From NCBI GenBank assembly GCA_914767885.1, contig CAJZBQ010000047.1, forward strand, positions 930,001-994,000: a stretch of 64,000 bases of DNA. Direction: 5' to 3'. A program made the translations under genes and the position numbers. The stretch comes from Blepharisma stoltei (Eukaryota; Ciliophora; Heterotrichea; Heterotrichida; Blepharismidae). The notes beneath the pieces were generated by a model, which was not told the origin of the DNA, did no database searches, and worked only from the letters and a program-made list of their open reading frames with translations. Positions 11,846 through 22,736 of this stretch are shown piece after piece; the stretch's first letter is position 1; each line of letters opens with the position of its first letter.

Positions 11846-14453
11846 TATTTATTATTAGATTGCATCACTGCCAAGAAGAGTTATTTACCTCTAAAAATGG
11901 TTGGAATATAGCTAAGACACAAAATTAATTAAATTAATTGGTTTTTTAGATAGCCTTCTTGGGTAGAGTATCTGATCTCAAAGTTGATTAATAATTTATT
12001 TTACTTTTTGTTGTAATTTAGAATTTTCGAGACTGATTTATATTTTTTTTTTTCTTAACCTAGTAAAAGCATTCCTTTAAGAAATTCTCAAAGACTGCCT
12101 TTGACTAATACCTGCTCTTAAGATTTATATTGATCGCATATTATGGTGAATTTAAAACCCAGCCACTTTACCAAAAAAAGGGAAAATTTTGATTAAAGCG
12201 AAAAACAAAAGAAGATTAAGGCTAAGCTTTTAGATTTAAATTTACTTTAATTTCTAGACATTAGAATAAAAATTAATACTTGCTGTGTGAGATAAAGACC
12301 ATAATAATCATTTTGAATTAGAAGGTGCCTAAGCTGGTTTATAGTTGAAAGCATTCTAACCGTTTCCTGATTTCTATAAGATAAGAAATGCAACTACTTA
12401 TAAATAGATACGTATTTTATTGAAGTTACCTATCAATCTATTTAATATAGCAATTACAAGATTTAAGAAAATATTTTTGAATGACAAATACGCTTATTTC
12501 TTTATAAGAAGTATTAAGGATTCCCTATAAATAGGCTAAATTTTAGCTTCAGGAGTTTTTAGGGTAGAAGCAACAATAGGTCGACATTTTTAACCAGTAA
12601 ACATAGACATATTAAAATTCAGGGATAGCTGATAACAAAATGGGAGATAAAGCCATTTTTCTTTCTAAATTAAAATATTTAATTAGCATATCAGTTCCAT
12701 ATCAGTGAGTTGTCGTTGCATACAGTCATAATAAGCTCATCAGATCGAAATTTAGAAATATTTAGTTATTTATTTTAAATTAACTATAGAGTCCGCAGGC
12801 CATTCATCTCCATTGATGCTTGGTCCAAGACTTCAGACAGCATTGCAGTGTGTTTACCCTTGTGGAAAAGGGTTATATATGTAGTCCAACGGCCAATAGC
12901 ACATGCCATAATGGCGTTGCCATGCCTTATAGAAAATTTGGTGATCAAGACGGAAGCTTAAAACCAGGACAATTTCTGATACCTCGTTTAGCCCTGAACC
13001 TATCTCTAAAAATGGTAATTTAGATATGGGATGGGCAGGCCAGTCCAAACTGTCCTACCCTTCAGATAAGTCAAACCTGGCCAAATGTGCATTTTCAAGT
13101 TCCTCTTCATGGGATTTCCCAATCTGTGAAGCCTTTACTGCAGGATATTATAAAACCTACTTTCAACTCCATTTTAATGAAATTTTTAAAAATATTCATA
13201 AATAATTAACTTTATTGATTGAAAAAAGAGGAATAAATGAATGCATGATTGCTTTTGATTCATAAAAATTTAACAATATTGAGCCACTATCGACTATAAA
13301 GGAAGGCTGCTCTAATATATTATTTGCTAATCTTCTTATTTTTTTTAGCTTTTAGATAATCTAATAAAGAGCTAAATAATACCCTTCTCAATAAGAATTA
13401 AGCTTATTTTATTAAATACCTGATCAGAACTTCAATTCCCAGATATTTCTTATCAAGTACGTGATTAAGTTTAATCAATTGACAACTATCTATGGTGAGT
13501 TTAATAGCTAGTTTAATAATAAAACTTGCAGGCGAACTTCATAAATTTTATATTCGCCAGGCCATGCAGCCATATTATTGATCAACTGAAGTATTAAAAC
13601 ATGCCTATTATTAGCTGCAGGCTTATTTTTAAAATTTAAATAAAACAAACTACCAGCAAGGCTTCCAATCTACTCTTTGATAAATATAAAAAAATTGTAA
13701 CTTTTGATGATATTATAATATGGCAAAAATATAATTATTAGATGATTGCAAGATTAATGGGTATTTGCTTATTTGGGAAGCCAATGCGAAATAAGTTATA
13801 TTGAGATTAAAATTGAAATTTTATAAAAGCTAAGAGTCTATTAGATGCAAGAATTATTCCTAAAAATGGTAAAGGGCTAGATTAGGGTAATTAAGATGGA
13901 TTTAAGTATATTGGGGACGCAGCCACCAAAGACCTCCTGTATGAGAGATTCATCGGTTTACGGTAAACTGTCAGTAGGTCTAGTCGAAACGCTACAGCTG
14001 CCTCATAATTCAATCTTGAGTGAGCGGCTTATTAATTTCTGCAACCCAGTAACGGAAGGTAGGAGTAGCTTGATCCCAGGAATTAGCTCTTTGAAATCTA
14101 TCGGATACTAAAGTGCTTTCCTTTGAAAGCTATAGTAAAAAGACTGCTTCACTATAATCTGGACAAACCCTAGGTTTCTCCCCAATGGTCCGAAGTCCAC
14201 TTTTGGCCTCCATTTCCAGCCAATAAAAGCAGCCAAGCCTACCTGGATACAGATTTGTTGAGGCTGAACTTGTTTTCAAGCCTCAGTCTGCTATATTTCG
14301 TTATGGCCTTAAGGTACGGACCGTTCTGCCAATATTTAGCAAGCATTCTAAATTTAATTTAAAACATGATAAAGTTATATTTGAAATTTTTCTTATACAA
14401 TAATTGCAAAATTATGTATGTTACATTTTTATAATAAAATAGAGATGGATTTA
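11846..14453. other. Intergenic with GC-richer islands of unknown origin
   Basis: No gene recognised. Two stretches (about 12790-13140 and 13890-14340) have clearly more G+C than the surrounding spacer, with only short ORFs (longest about 70 codons), unlike neighbouring coding DNA. They resemble in composition the unclassified inserts at 34203, 42792 and 49113. Probably decayed germline repeats; I cannot name a family. Confidence 0.4.
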
Positions 14454-14692
14454 TAGCGCTTTCCCGAGGATGGCGCGGAATGGCGCCATCCTCGGGAAAG
14501 TCAACTAAGCATCCACACGGGAAACTGGGAGTTCCACGTGTGGATGCCATTTTTGACATGTGGGATCCAAACTTCCACATGTCAAAATGGCATCCACACG
14601 TGGAACTCCCAGTTCCCGTGTGGATGCCTTCCTGGCTTTCCCGAGGATGGCGCCATTCTGCGCCATCCTCGGAAAAGCGCTATATATCATAA
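14454..14692. mobile_element. Palindromic element, hairpin-in-palindrome type (about 239 bp)
   Basis: Between TATAGCGC and GCGCTATA. Left and right arms are each a hairpin (TTTCCCGAGGATGGCGC with its inverse); the centre is a long inverted repeat ATCCACACG...CGTGTGGAT containing inner CCACGTGTGG copies. Same length and hairpin sequence class as the IES at 1359. Lies in non-coding DNA. Confidence 0.85.
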
Positions 14693-14812
14693 TAATGCAT
14701 TTATAACAATAGCTTTTAAATTGCTATTGAAGAAATACCCAAATTTTCTGGAGCTGTTAATGCCCTTACTCCTTTAATTAATTGCACTCTCGTCTAATTT
14801 CGAGCTTCCCTA

Positions 14813-15259
14813 ACTCCCCATCGTTAATCGATTTTCGTCTATTGCAAATTTTTTATATACAAAAATAAATAGATTAGTTAATATTTATTATAATTTATAA
14901 AAAATAATAGTTTACATTAGCAAATTAAGAGTAATTTACGTATTTTCTTAATAATCTATACGGAATTAATTATCTGAATGGCTTTACCATCAACTTTGCT
15001 CAAAAGTTTAATAATCTAAAAGTTAGAATATTTATAAATTAAAAATAATTAATAAGGAACAGAAAAATATTTTTTAGGGTGGAAGAGGGCAAAATTTTAA
15101 ATTAATTTTTTTATTTTAATAGTTTAAATATTTACTATCTTAACTCTCTTATTTAAAAAGTAAAAAAAACAAGAAAAATAATATATATTAATTTTTCAAA
15201 AAATTTTAACCCCTATCCTTGATCGAGCGACAGGGTACTCCAGTCAAGAATGGGGAGTA
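14813..15259. mobile_element. Decayed family III MITE
   Basis: Starts TAACTCCCCATCGTTAATCGA and ends TATCCTTGATCGAGCGA, a short loop, CAAGAATGGGGAGTAA. The interior next to the right arm pair matches, inverted, the interior next to the left arm pair of the copy at 21419. About 447 bp, bounded by TA. Confidence 0.65.
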
Positions 15260-15433
15260 AGATTTATTTTAATTTTTTCTCTTATTATTATAATTATTTG
15301 ATATTATTTAGTCAATTTAAATATTCTTGAAAATTTAGCGATTAAGTTGATTTTCCCCAAAAATTATATAAATATACATATTCTAACTCTAAAATCTTAA
15401 TTACATTATTCTTCATACCAATCTTTGTAGGCT

Positions 15434-16973
15434 TTATTCCTCCCTTTTTTCCTCCGATTTTATTATTGGACTTGTCTTTATTTTCTCCATTTTTGAGCTT
15501 GTTTCAGACAGCCATGGGTGATCTAGCATGTCTCTTGCAGTGCTTCTACAATTTTGATCCTTTTGCACCAGTCTAACCAAGAAGCTTAAGCAGTTGTGAG
15601 GAACATAGTTTCAGATGATTTCCTGGAAATTTAATTTACAGTCTTTATTCTTGCATAATATATCCTGAGAAGTCTTCCCATTAAAAGGCATTTTCCCAGT
15701 TAGTAAAATATAGAGCACAATCCCAAAGCTAAAAACATCTACCTTAGTTCCATATGGAAGCCCTTGCAGTATTTCAGGAGCAATATAGCCTGGGGATCCA
15801 CATTTTTTGTGGAGATCCCCTGATGCTTCTTCTGAAAGTCCAAAATCAGCGAGCTTAAAGTCATAATCGTTGCCCTCGGAGACCATAAGGATGTTTTCAA
15901 GCTTAATGTCTCTATGCACAATATTTATAGAGTCGAGATATTCCAGCACCTCCATAAATTTATAGCTTAATCTTAATATCGCTTCGTCATCGAATTTTTT
16001 CTTTTGAAGTATTCTATTGAACAAGTCTCCTCCTTCTGCATAGTCTATGACTAAATGCACATGGGTTTCACTCTCATAGACTCTGTGTAATTTGGCTATG
16101 TTTGGGTGATTGCATTTTCTCATATTTTTTATTTCGTTGATTAGTAAATCAACAAATTCGGAATTTTCTAGAAGGTAACTTTTTTTGATTGATTTTATGG
16201 CGAATTTTTTCATGTCTCCAACTCTTTCTGCAAGAAAAATCTTGGCTGATCTACCTTTGCCTATTGGTTTTATAAAGTCATAGTCATCTTCTATGTCTGT
16301 CATTATGCAAACTTTCGACAATTTTTCTATTCATTTCTCTAACTTCTCCTCCGTAAGCAAACAAAAAATTTTGTTCGCTCATGGAGGGGGTTATGCTTTT
16401 TATTTTGAAATTTAAAAAATCAATTTTTGAAAATTGGAAAGCAAATATTAATTTAATTTGTAAATTTTTTTTTAACATGTAGGCTGTTTAAAATAAATCG
16501 AATTAGTTCGCGATTATATTATAATAATTATCACTAATACATAAAAAAAAAATTCTATTAAAACAATGATTTGTTCACTTAAGGTGGGTGGGTTTTTACT
16601 CAAAAATAGGGATTTCACAATGGTTTTGTTGCTCACGGAGTGCGTGGAGTAAAGAATTAATGTCAAAAACATAAAAATCTTTATAATTCCCTGTATGGCC
16701 TAGTCTAAAACCATATCGAACTTCGCTTTTATTTTCTTCAATAAATGGATCAACAATTTTTCATTCAATTGGAACCATTTTTTGTCTGCCTAGCTTATTT
16801 TTCACTAGAAATTTCTCTGTTAAACTAAAAAATCTCTTTTTAAGAACTCTTGATTTAGATAGTTCATACAAATGGTTGCCAAAGATTTCATCCATATGAT
16901 CCTCTTGGTATTGCCCCCAGAACTCTAAATTTCGCTGCATTTGTCTGTCTGCGTTAACAAAAACTGAATTCAT
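15434..16973 (-). CDS. Kinase E: PH-like plus Ser/Thr kinase with one IES
   Basis: 409 residues after removing 16342-16651. ATG 16973 (M-N-S-V-F) chosen by homology to D and F; an in-frame codon further up exists but is not conserved. PH-like region ends FYVFDINSL then, across the insert, EKWIEKL, matching kinase D residue for residue in spacing. Kinase: GKGRSAKIF (second loop Gly replaced by Ala), FAIKSI, IVHRDIKLENIL, ADFGLSEE, GSPGYIAPEIL. TGA at 15611 is Trp (I-I-W-N-Y). C-terminal Lys/Glu-rich tail to TAA 15434. Without excision the PH-like and kinase parts are in separate frames. Confidence 0.87.
16342..16651. mobile_element. BogoMITE-like IES in kinase E (310 bp)
   Basis: TA-bounded inside a Leu TTA codon at the end of the PH-like region. 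Left hairpin of arms TCCGTAAGCAAAC and GTTCGCTCATGGAGG; right end arm, GGTGGGTTTTTACTC spacer, arm GCTCACGGAG. Shortened relative to the about 386-bp copies. Confidence 0.85.
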
Positions 16974-17640
16974 TATTTTATAAGCCACAAAAATTTACTG
17001 ATTAAATAAGTTGATTTATTACTAAAAATGGCTAGAAGTCATAAGCTTTTGAAAAAAGTGACCTATACGAATAAAAATTAGATTTTTGAGCTTTCATTTT
17101 AGTGACTCTATTAATTTTAATCTTCTATTGGATTTCTAGAAAAAATTGAAATAAACTAAAAGCTATGAAATTTTTGGTGTTTTAAGAGAATTTTGAAAAT
17201 ATCATATAAAAACTTTAAACTATCCATATAAATTTTGTTTTTTAAAGATTTTTAGCCTGCCTTGATAAGATTTGTAAGCCATTTTATTAAGACGACAAAG
17301 TTATTTTTCTGAGGTCACTTCATAAAGATGGGATATAAGGCAAACAATATTATAACTAGAAATCCTGCAAAATAAATTATTTAAATTTAAATTTCTAAAT
17401 ATAATAATGAAATTTGATATTTTATGTTAAAAGCCAGCTTTTTATGATAAATTCAAAATTTTTTTGTTTTCAGTTATCTTTTTAAACTTCTTTATTCTTG
17501 CAAAAATAGCTTATATACAAATTCTAATCACTATTTAAACATCCAAAAATTAAATTTCGATCAATAAAGTATAATCACAAATAAATTAATTTAAAAAATC
17601 ACAATTTATTATAAATCATGATATTATTTTATCAATTTAT
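16974..17640. other. Intergenic, no feature recognised
   Basis: AT-rich spacer between kinase E's start and kinase F's stop; no arms or ORFs of note. Confidence 0.45.
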
Positions 17641-19930
17641 TTAAAATTTTATTTTCTTCCTGATTTCTTCTGCACATGAGTTTATGTCTTTAGTTTCTTG
17701 TAATTTAAATTCATTTTCAGAAAATCATGGATGATTCAAGAGGTCTCTTGCATTTGCCCTAAAATTTTGGTCTCTCTGCAGAAGATTAGAGACAAAGGAT
17801 AAGCAATTCTTTGTAAGGTTCTTCCAAATAGACTCTTGGAAAGCTATTTTGCAGTCTTTATTTCTTAATAAAATATCACGAGTTGTTTTCCCTCCAAATG
17901 GCATTTTCCCAGTTAATAAAATAAATAGGACAACTCCAGCGCTGAACAGGTCTACTTTGGTTCCATATGGAATGCCGGTTATTATTTCAGGTGCTATATA
18001 CCCAGGAGACCCACACTTTTTGTAAAGAGATCCAATGACTTCTTCTGACAGCCCAAAATCGGCTAATTTGAAGTCGTAGTCATTGCCCTCAGAGACCATT
18101 AAAATGTTCTCAAGCTTTATATCTCTGTGAACAATATTTAAAGAGTCCAGATAACTGAGGACACTCATCAGCCTATAGCTAAGCTGAAGTATTGTTTCTT
18201 CAGTGAACCTTTTCCTCTTTATTATTCTTGTAAAAAGGTCTCCTCCTTCTGCGTAATCTAGGACGAGATAAATATGAGTCCCACTCTCATAAACTCTATG
18301 AAGCTTCAAAATATTTGGGTGGTTACATTGCCTGGTCAATTATAAATCCCAACCCCCGTTATATAATTAGATATATATATGATAGCATGTTGTTTATATT
18401 TGCAGTAAACTTCCCTACCGACCAAAACCATCTGCTATTCGACTGCAAAATAGCAAGCTGGTCATGGCTAGTAGATAAATTTACTAGTGTTCAAATATTC
18501 ACAACTCATAATAATTTAGTAATTCAGAGTATAGCCTATGCCCCTATATAGATTCTTTATCGAGCAGACTGGGAAAGACCTTGAAGATAATATTGAAGGG
18601 GATGGGCTGGATCTCTATGATATCAAGGACTAAAACGCGAAATGTCAAAAAATGATTGACAAGTGACCAAGCTTGAACAGCATCCCTACCTCCTAAACTA
18701 TTAAAACACAATTTATAGGAGTTTAAGATCTGTACTTGACTACATTGCCTCATAATTTTTATTTCGTTGGTTAAGTTTCTTAAAATGTCTGGATTTTCTA
18801 CTAATTTGATTTTTGTGATAGCTTTAATCGCGTATTGCTTATTATTATTAGCTCTTTCTGCTAGAAAAATCTGAGCAGATTGGCCTTTTCCAATTGGTTT
18901 TATAAAATAATAATCATTTTCTATATCTGTCATTATGCACAAGTCAGACATTTTTTCAATTCAAATTTCAAGACTTTTGGTGTCGGGCACGTAAAAGTCC
19001 TTCATGTGGCCGATATGGCCTAGCCTGAAACCGTAGCGAGGAGCATTTCTGCTTTCTTCAACAAAAGGCTCCATAGATTAAATTAAGCGAAGTATTTTAA
19101 GTTCCTAGTTTTCTGCACCGCTCATCTTCATGCTAGCTAGGCAGCAGCTGTGAGGCGGCAAATTTAAGAAGTCTGAATACCGCAGGAAACTTGGTTTCTC
19201 ACTCAATGCAAGCTTTGCTATATTTAAGGATTATGTTGATCACGCCCAGCCCAGTGTCAATGTTCATAAGGTTTTTTTACTGGCAGACATTTTCTGAACA
19301 TTTTTGATTGAAATTTTTTTCCCTGTCAGACATTTGGTCAACAAAAATCTTTTTGTTTTTAGTCACGAAGGGGCAAAAAATAGGATCTTTCTAATGGCTT
19401 TGCTCGCGGGGCATCAAATATCTGGCTCCAAAAAATGCTAATTTTAAGCTAGGCCACCAAAACATAGAAAATTAAATTGGGATTCGCCTAGAGCTATGCC
19501 GTTTGATTGTGCACTTTTGATAATGATGGATTTCTAGAAATTTGGTAGAAATTTTGTTTTGAAAATCCATTTAAAATTTTAAAAAATTTTTGACTAAATC
19601 CTCTAGAAAATGCCGCCCTATTATACCCCAAAAATTGCATATATAAGTTTACACGCTACAGAATGATCTCTGCTCGTCGCCTTGCATTTAAATATATTTA
19701 AAAGATTCCATAACCTTTCATTCAAGAGGAACCATTTTTTGAGTATTTTGGTTTGATTTTATTAGGAATTTTGAGGTCAAGCTATAGCTGCCTTCCTCAA
19801 GAATTTTTGACTTGCCCACCCTATACAAATGGCCATTATATATTTCATTTTCCCCATTTTGGACGTTGGTAATCCAAAACTTACAAGTTCCTTGGGCAAG
19901 ACTGTCGATATTTTCGAATACTGAATTCAT
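17641..19930 (-). CDS. Kinase F: PH-like plus Ser/Thr kinase with two IESs
   Basis: 411 residues after removing 18334-18750 and 19076-19712. ATG 19930 (M-N-S-V-F-E-N). First coding block carries KFWITN and MVPLEW-K-V-M; the second EPFVEES, YGFRLGH, DFYVPDTKSLEIWIEKM and the kinase N-lobe GKGQSAQIF, YAIKAI, NEIKIMRQC; the third resumes at N-H-P-N-I-L-K-L and carries IVHRDIKLENIL, ADFGLSEE, GSPGYIAPEII, GKMPFGG. TGA Trp at 17725. Stop TAA 17641. Each block aligns colinearly with kinases D and E, so the inserts are placed by comparison, not guesswork. Confidence 0.87.
18334..18750. other. IES in kinase F (417 bp) with 10-bp flanking repeat
   Basis: TACATTGCCT occurs at 18324-18333 and again at 18741-18750, the coding sequence for R-Q-C-(N). 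One copy remains after removal. The interior is GC-richer than the spacer, with no MITE arms and no family I recognise. Confidence 0.8.
19076..19712. other. IES in kinase F (637 bp) with TCCATA repeat
   Basis: TCCATA flanks both sides (19070-19075 and 19707-19712); removal joins K-V-M to E-P-F. No clear MITE arms. Placement supported by kinase D, which reads W-K-I-L-E-P-F at the same point. Confidence 0.8.
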
Positions 19931-21418
19931 TATATTATAAGTGATCAATACATTTACTGTACAAAAAAGCTAATTAATCAGAAAATGGCAAAAATAAAAT
20001 AATTTTAGATTGAAGATTCTTATATACAATATTAAATAACTTCATCCCAATTTTTTGAATTTAAAAAACAGTTTATTTTTAAATAAAATATCAGAATAGT
20101 AGCCGATTTATGTGGCACAGTATAGTATGCATAAAGACTAAAATGGTAACTTGGAACTGAATTTTCAATTTTTATTTCAAAGTATTTATATCGAAATTAA
20201 CGATGTCCCATTCCTAAAAGCTCAAGAAATGAAGCCATACACAGTTAATTTTATTATTAGAACTTAGATTTTTCTAGAATCCATTTTTTATTCGAAATTT
20301 TCTAAAATTGATTATACCTTGCTATTGGATTAGATTAGGCGTGTGTGCTTCCTGAGCATATATGTTCTGTAGCGTTAGGCTGACAAGTCGCCCTGCCTCT
20401 ATAGGCACCCAATCCACCCTGGACGCTACTGGAAAAATTATGCAATTACCTCCCGCTCAAGCCAGACTACTAATTATCGGAATAGTGCTGGGCCTCTTAC
20501 CTTGAGGTTAATTCAACCTTTTTTAGCACCCTGACAAAAAAGTTTTAGATATACATAGGACAGTTATAGATGGAAGCAATCATTCGGTATTATATTGGCT
20601 TTCCTATAAGGATCAATAAGATTAAGCTACGCTTATCACGAATTAGTATAAATAACTAGAGTCTCAAAATTGAATCTAATTTTAAATATTTTTATGCATC
20701 AGTATCAATTATGAGTTTTTATCTGCTAAAATCGAAATTATTTTTCAATTTCTGCTATAGTTATATTTTTGAAAATTCTTGCTTTAATATTAAATGGAAT
20801 TGAAGCTGGAAATTACCAGTGTTGAGATAGCAGAGGCTGAAATATTTTTTATACAAAATATTTCTAAATCTGTTCTGGCTGGTAATAAAATTGCTTTTGT
20901 AGTTTTATTTTATAAAAATGGGTAGCTAGCTGCTTTATTGATCTAAAGGTGAATAATGCTAGGCATCTTGAGTTAAAATTGGAAAATTTGCATATTTAAT
21001 TTTTGTCTCTTGATTATTAGGCTAGATTAGCATTTTTCACCCCTAAACGCTTATTGCCTTAGAGGGAGCAGAAAGTACCTTTTTCTACAGCAAGAAAAAG
21101 TTCGATTAACTAGTTTTACTTTTATAATTTTGGAGCCTATAAAATTGGAGAGCTGGGTGAAAATCCCAGTTTCTTGCTAGGCAGATGGCCTATTCGAGAC
21201 CTTTGATGGCCTACCATTTTCAGGGTTTTTAACTTTGGATAATTCTGAGCCTTAATATTTCCATTTTTCATAGTGAATCGTCTGTCATATATAAAGGATT
21301 TTCGACCCTTTTCTGTGGCCTAATCCCACATCAGGCGTTCCAATGAGTGTTTAGGAAATTGGTTCTAAGTGTTTATCTGCCAGACTTTTTTATTTGTCTT
21401 TTAATCATTTTATCTTTA
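19931..21418. other. Intergenic, no gene recognised
   Basis: Spacer with GC-richer patches near 20340-20520 and 21030-21330. No ORF, RNA gene or repeat arm that I can name. Confidence 0.4.
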
Positions 21419-21991
21419 CTCCCCCCCATCCTTGATCGAACGAATCGCCATCGTTCGATCAAGGATGGGGGTTAAAACAAAATTTTTGGGGAAAAAATTT
21501 TACATATAAAAAATAAAATATATATATATTGTTTTTTATTTATTTTTTAAATAAGAGGGTTAAGAGTATTTAATAATTATTTTTACAGCAAAAAATTGAA
21601 TTAATTTCATAAAAATATCAATTTTTAATATTTTGATTTATTAGTTGCCCCTTTAAACTGTATAAATTTTAATTTGTCCCTTATTAAATTAATTTTTTTT
21701 TTTAAAAAATTTAAAAAATCTCTATTTTATTAGATTATTAAGTCTTTAAGCCTAGGTTGATGACTAAATCACTTCGAATAGTTGATTCCGAAGCTTTCTG
21801 TCGTCTTAAAGTCTCTGAAAACAGCTTCATTATGTATATCTCTTCCAAGCTTTTGACAACAAATATATTTTTTTATATATATAAAAATTGTCATGATATG
21901 AAAATCGTTTGATCAAGGATGGGGGTTAATTTCCCAAATTTTTAGGAATTTTTACAGCCAATCGTTCGATCAAGGATGGGGGGGGGACTTA
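21419..21991. mobile_element. Family III MITE, full copy (573 bp)
   Basis: Left: TTACTCCCCCCC, arm ATCCTTGATCGAACGA, loop, inverse arm, GGGGGTTAAAAC. Right: inverse arm, GGGGGTTAATTTCCC spacer, second inverse arm, GGGGGGGGGACTTA. TA-bounded. Same module order as families I and II but unrelated arm sequence. Interior AT-rich, no ORF. Confidence 0.85.
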
Positions 21992-22736
21992 GTTTATTTC
22001 TAAAGTTAAATAATTTGGAAACTCTAGAAAGATAGATTTTATATATATATGATAACTAAAAATATTTGTGTCTAATAGCATTATACAGAGCATACCTATT
22101 AAAGTAAATCCAAAAACTAATTTTTTTTTAACTGTCAAGCTAAAAAATGAATGTATTTTCTTTAGCAGTTATGCCTAACCGACAAGCTTAAAAATTAAAA
22201 GAAGTTTTAATATATTCAAATCCATGGAAAATTTATTTTTACTTTTTTATATTTATTAAAGTCAGATGCTCGAAGTGCCATTTTATATTGGTTTATTCAA
22301 AGCAATTTTAAACAAATTTAAAAATGAATTAGAATTATTTTAGATTAATCAGTATAATACAAATAAAAGATTAATATACCCAAGAGCTGGTATAGTTTAT
22401 GATTTAGCTATATACATTGTCTTGAGAAATTTCAGCTAGAATGGAATCTTAAAATAATTTTGCAAGTCTATCATATTTATTTGGCACAAAAACCAATTTC
22501 TTATATTTCATTAAAACTGAAGCAGCAGGCTACTCTTAAAGTTAATAAATAATTGTTCTCATAATTGATATTTAAGCAATAATTTCATATAGAGAACTAA
22601 AATTTAATAGAAAGCATAAACATCTAAATAAAAATATAATTATCCTTCTAAATATTTTGTAATAAAAGGTAAAAAATTTATTTTGTTTATAACTCAATCT
22701 AGAGCTATTTATTACTCAAATGTTTTTAAGTCAAAA
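21992..22736. other. Upstream region of the RING gene
   Basis: AT-rich, no feature recognised. The frame of the RING gene is open upstream to 22683 but the first ATG is at 22737. Confidence 0.4.

Noticed and set aside
14155-14345. GC-richer stretch as an rRNA or small RNA gene
   Set aside because: I could not match any conserved rRNA, snRNA or SRP segment by eye.
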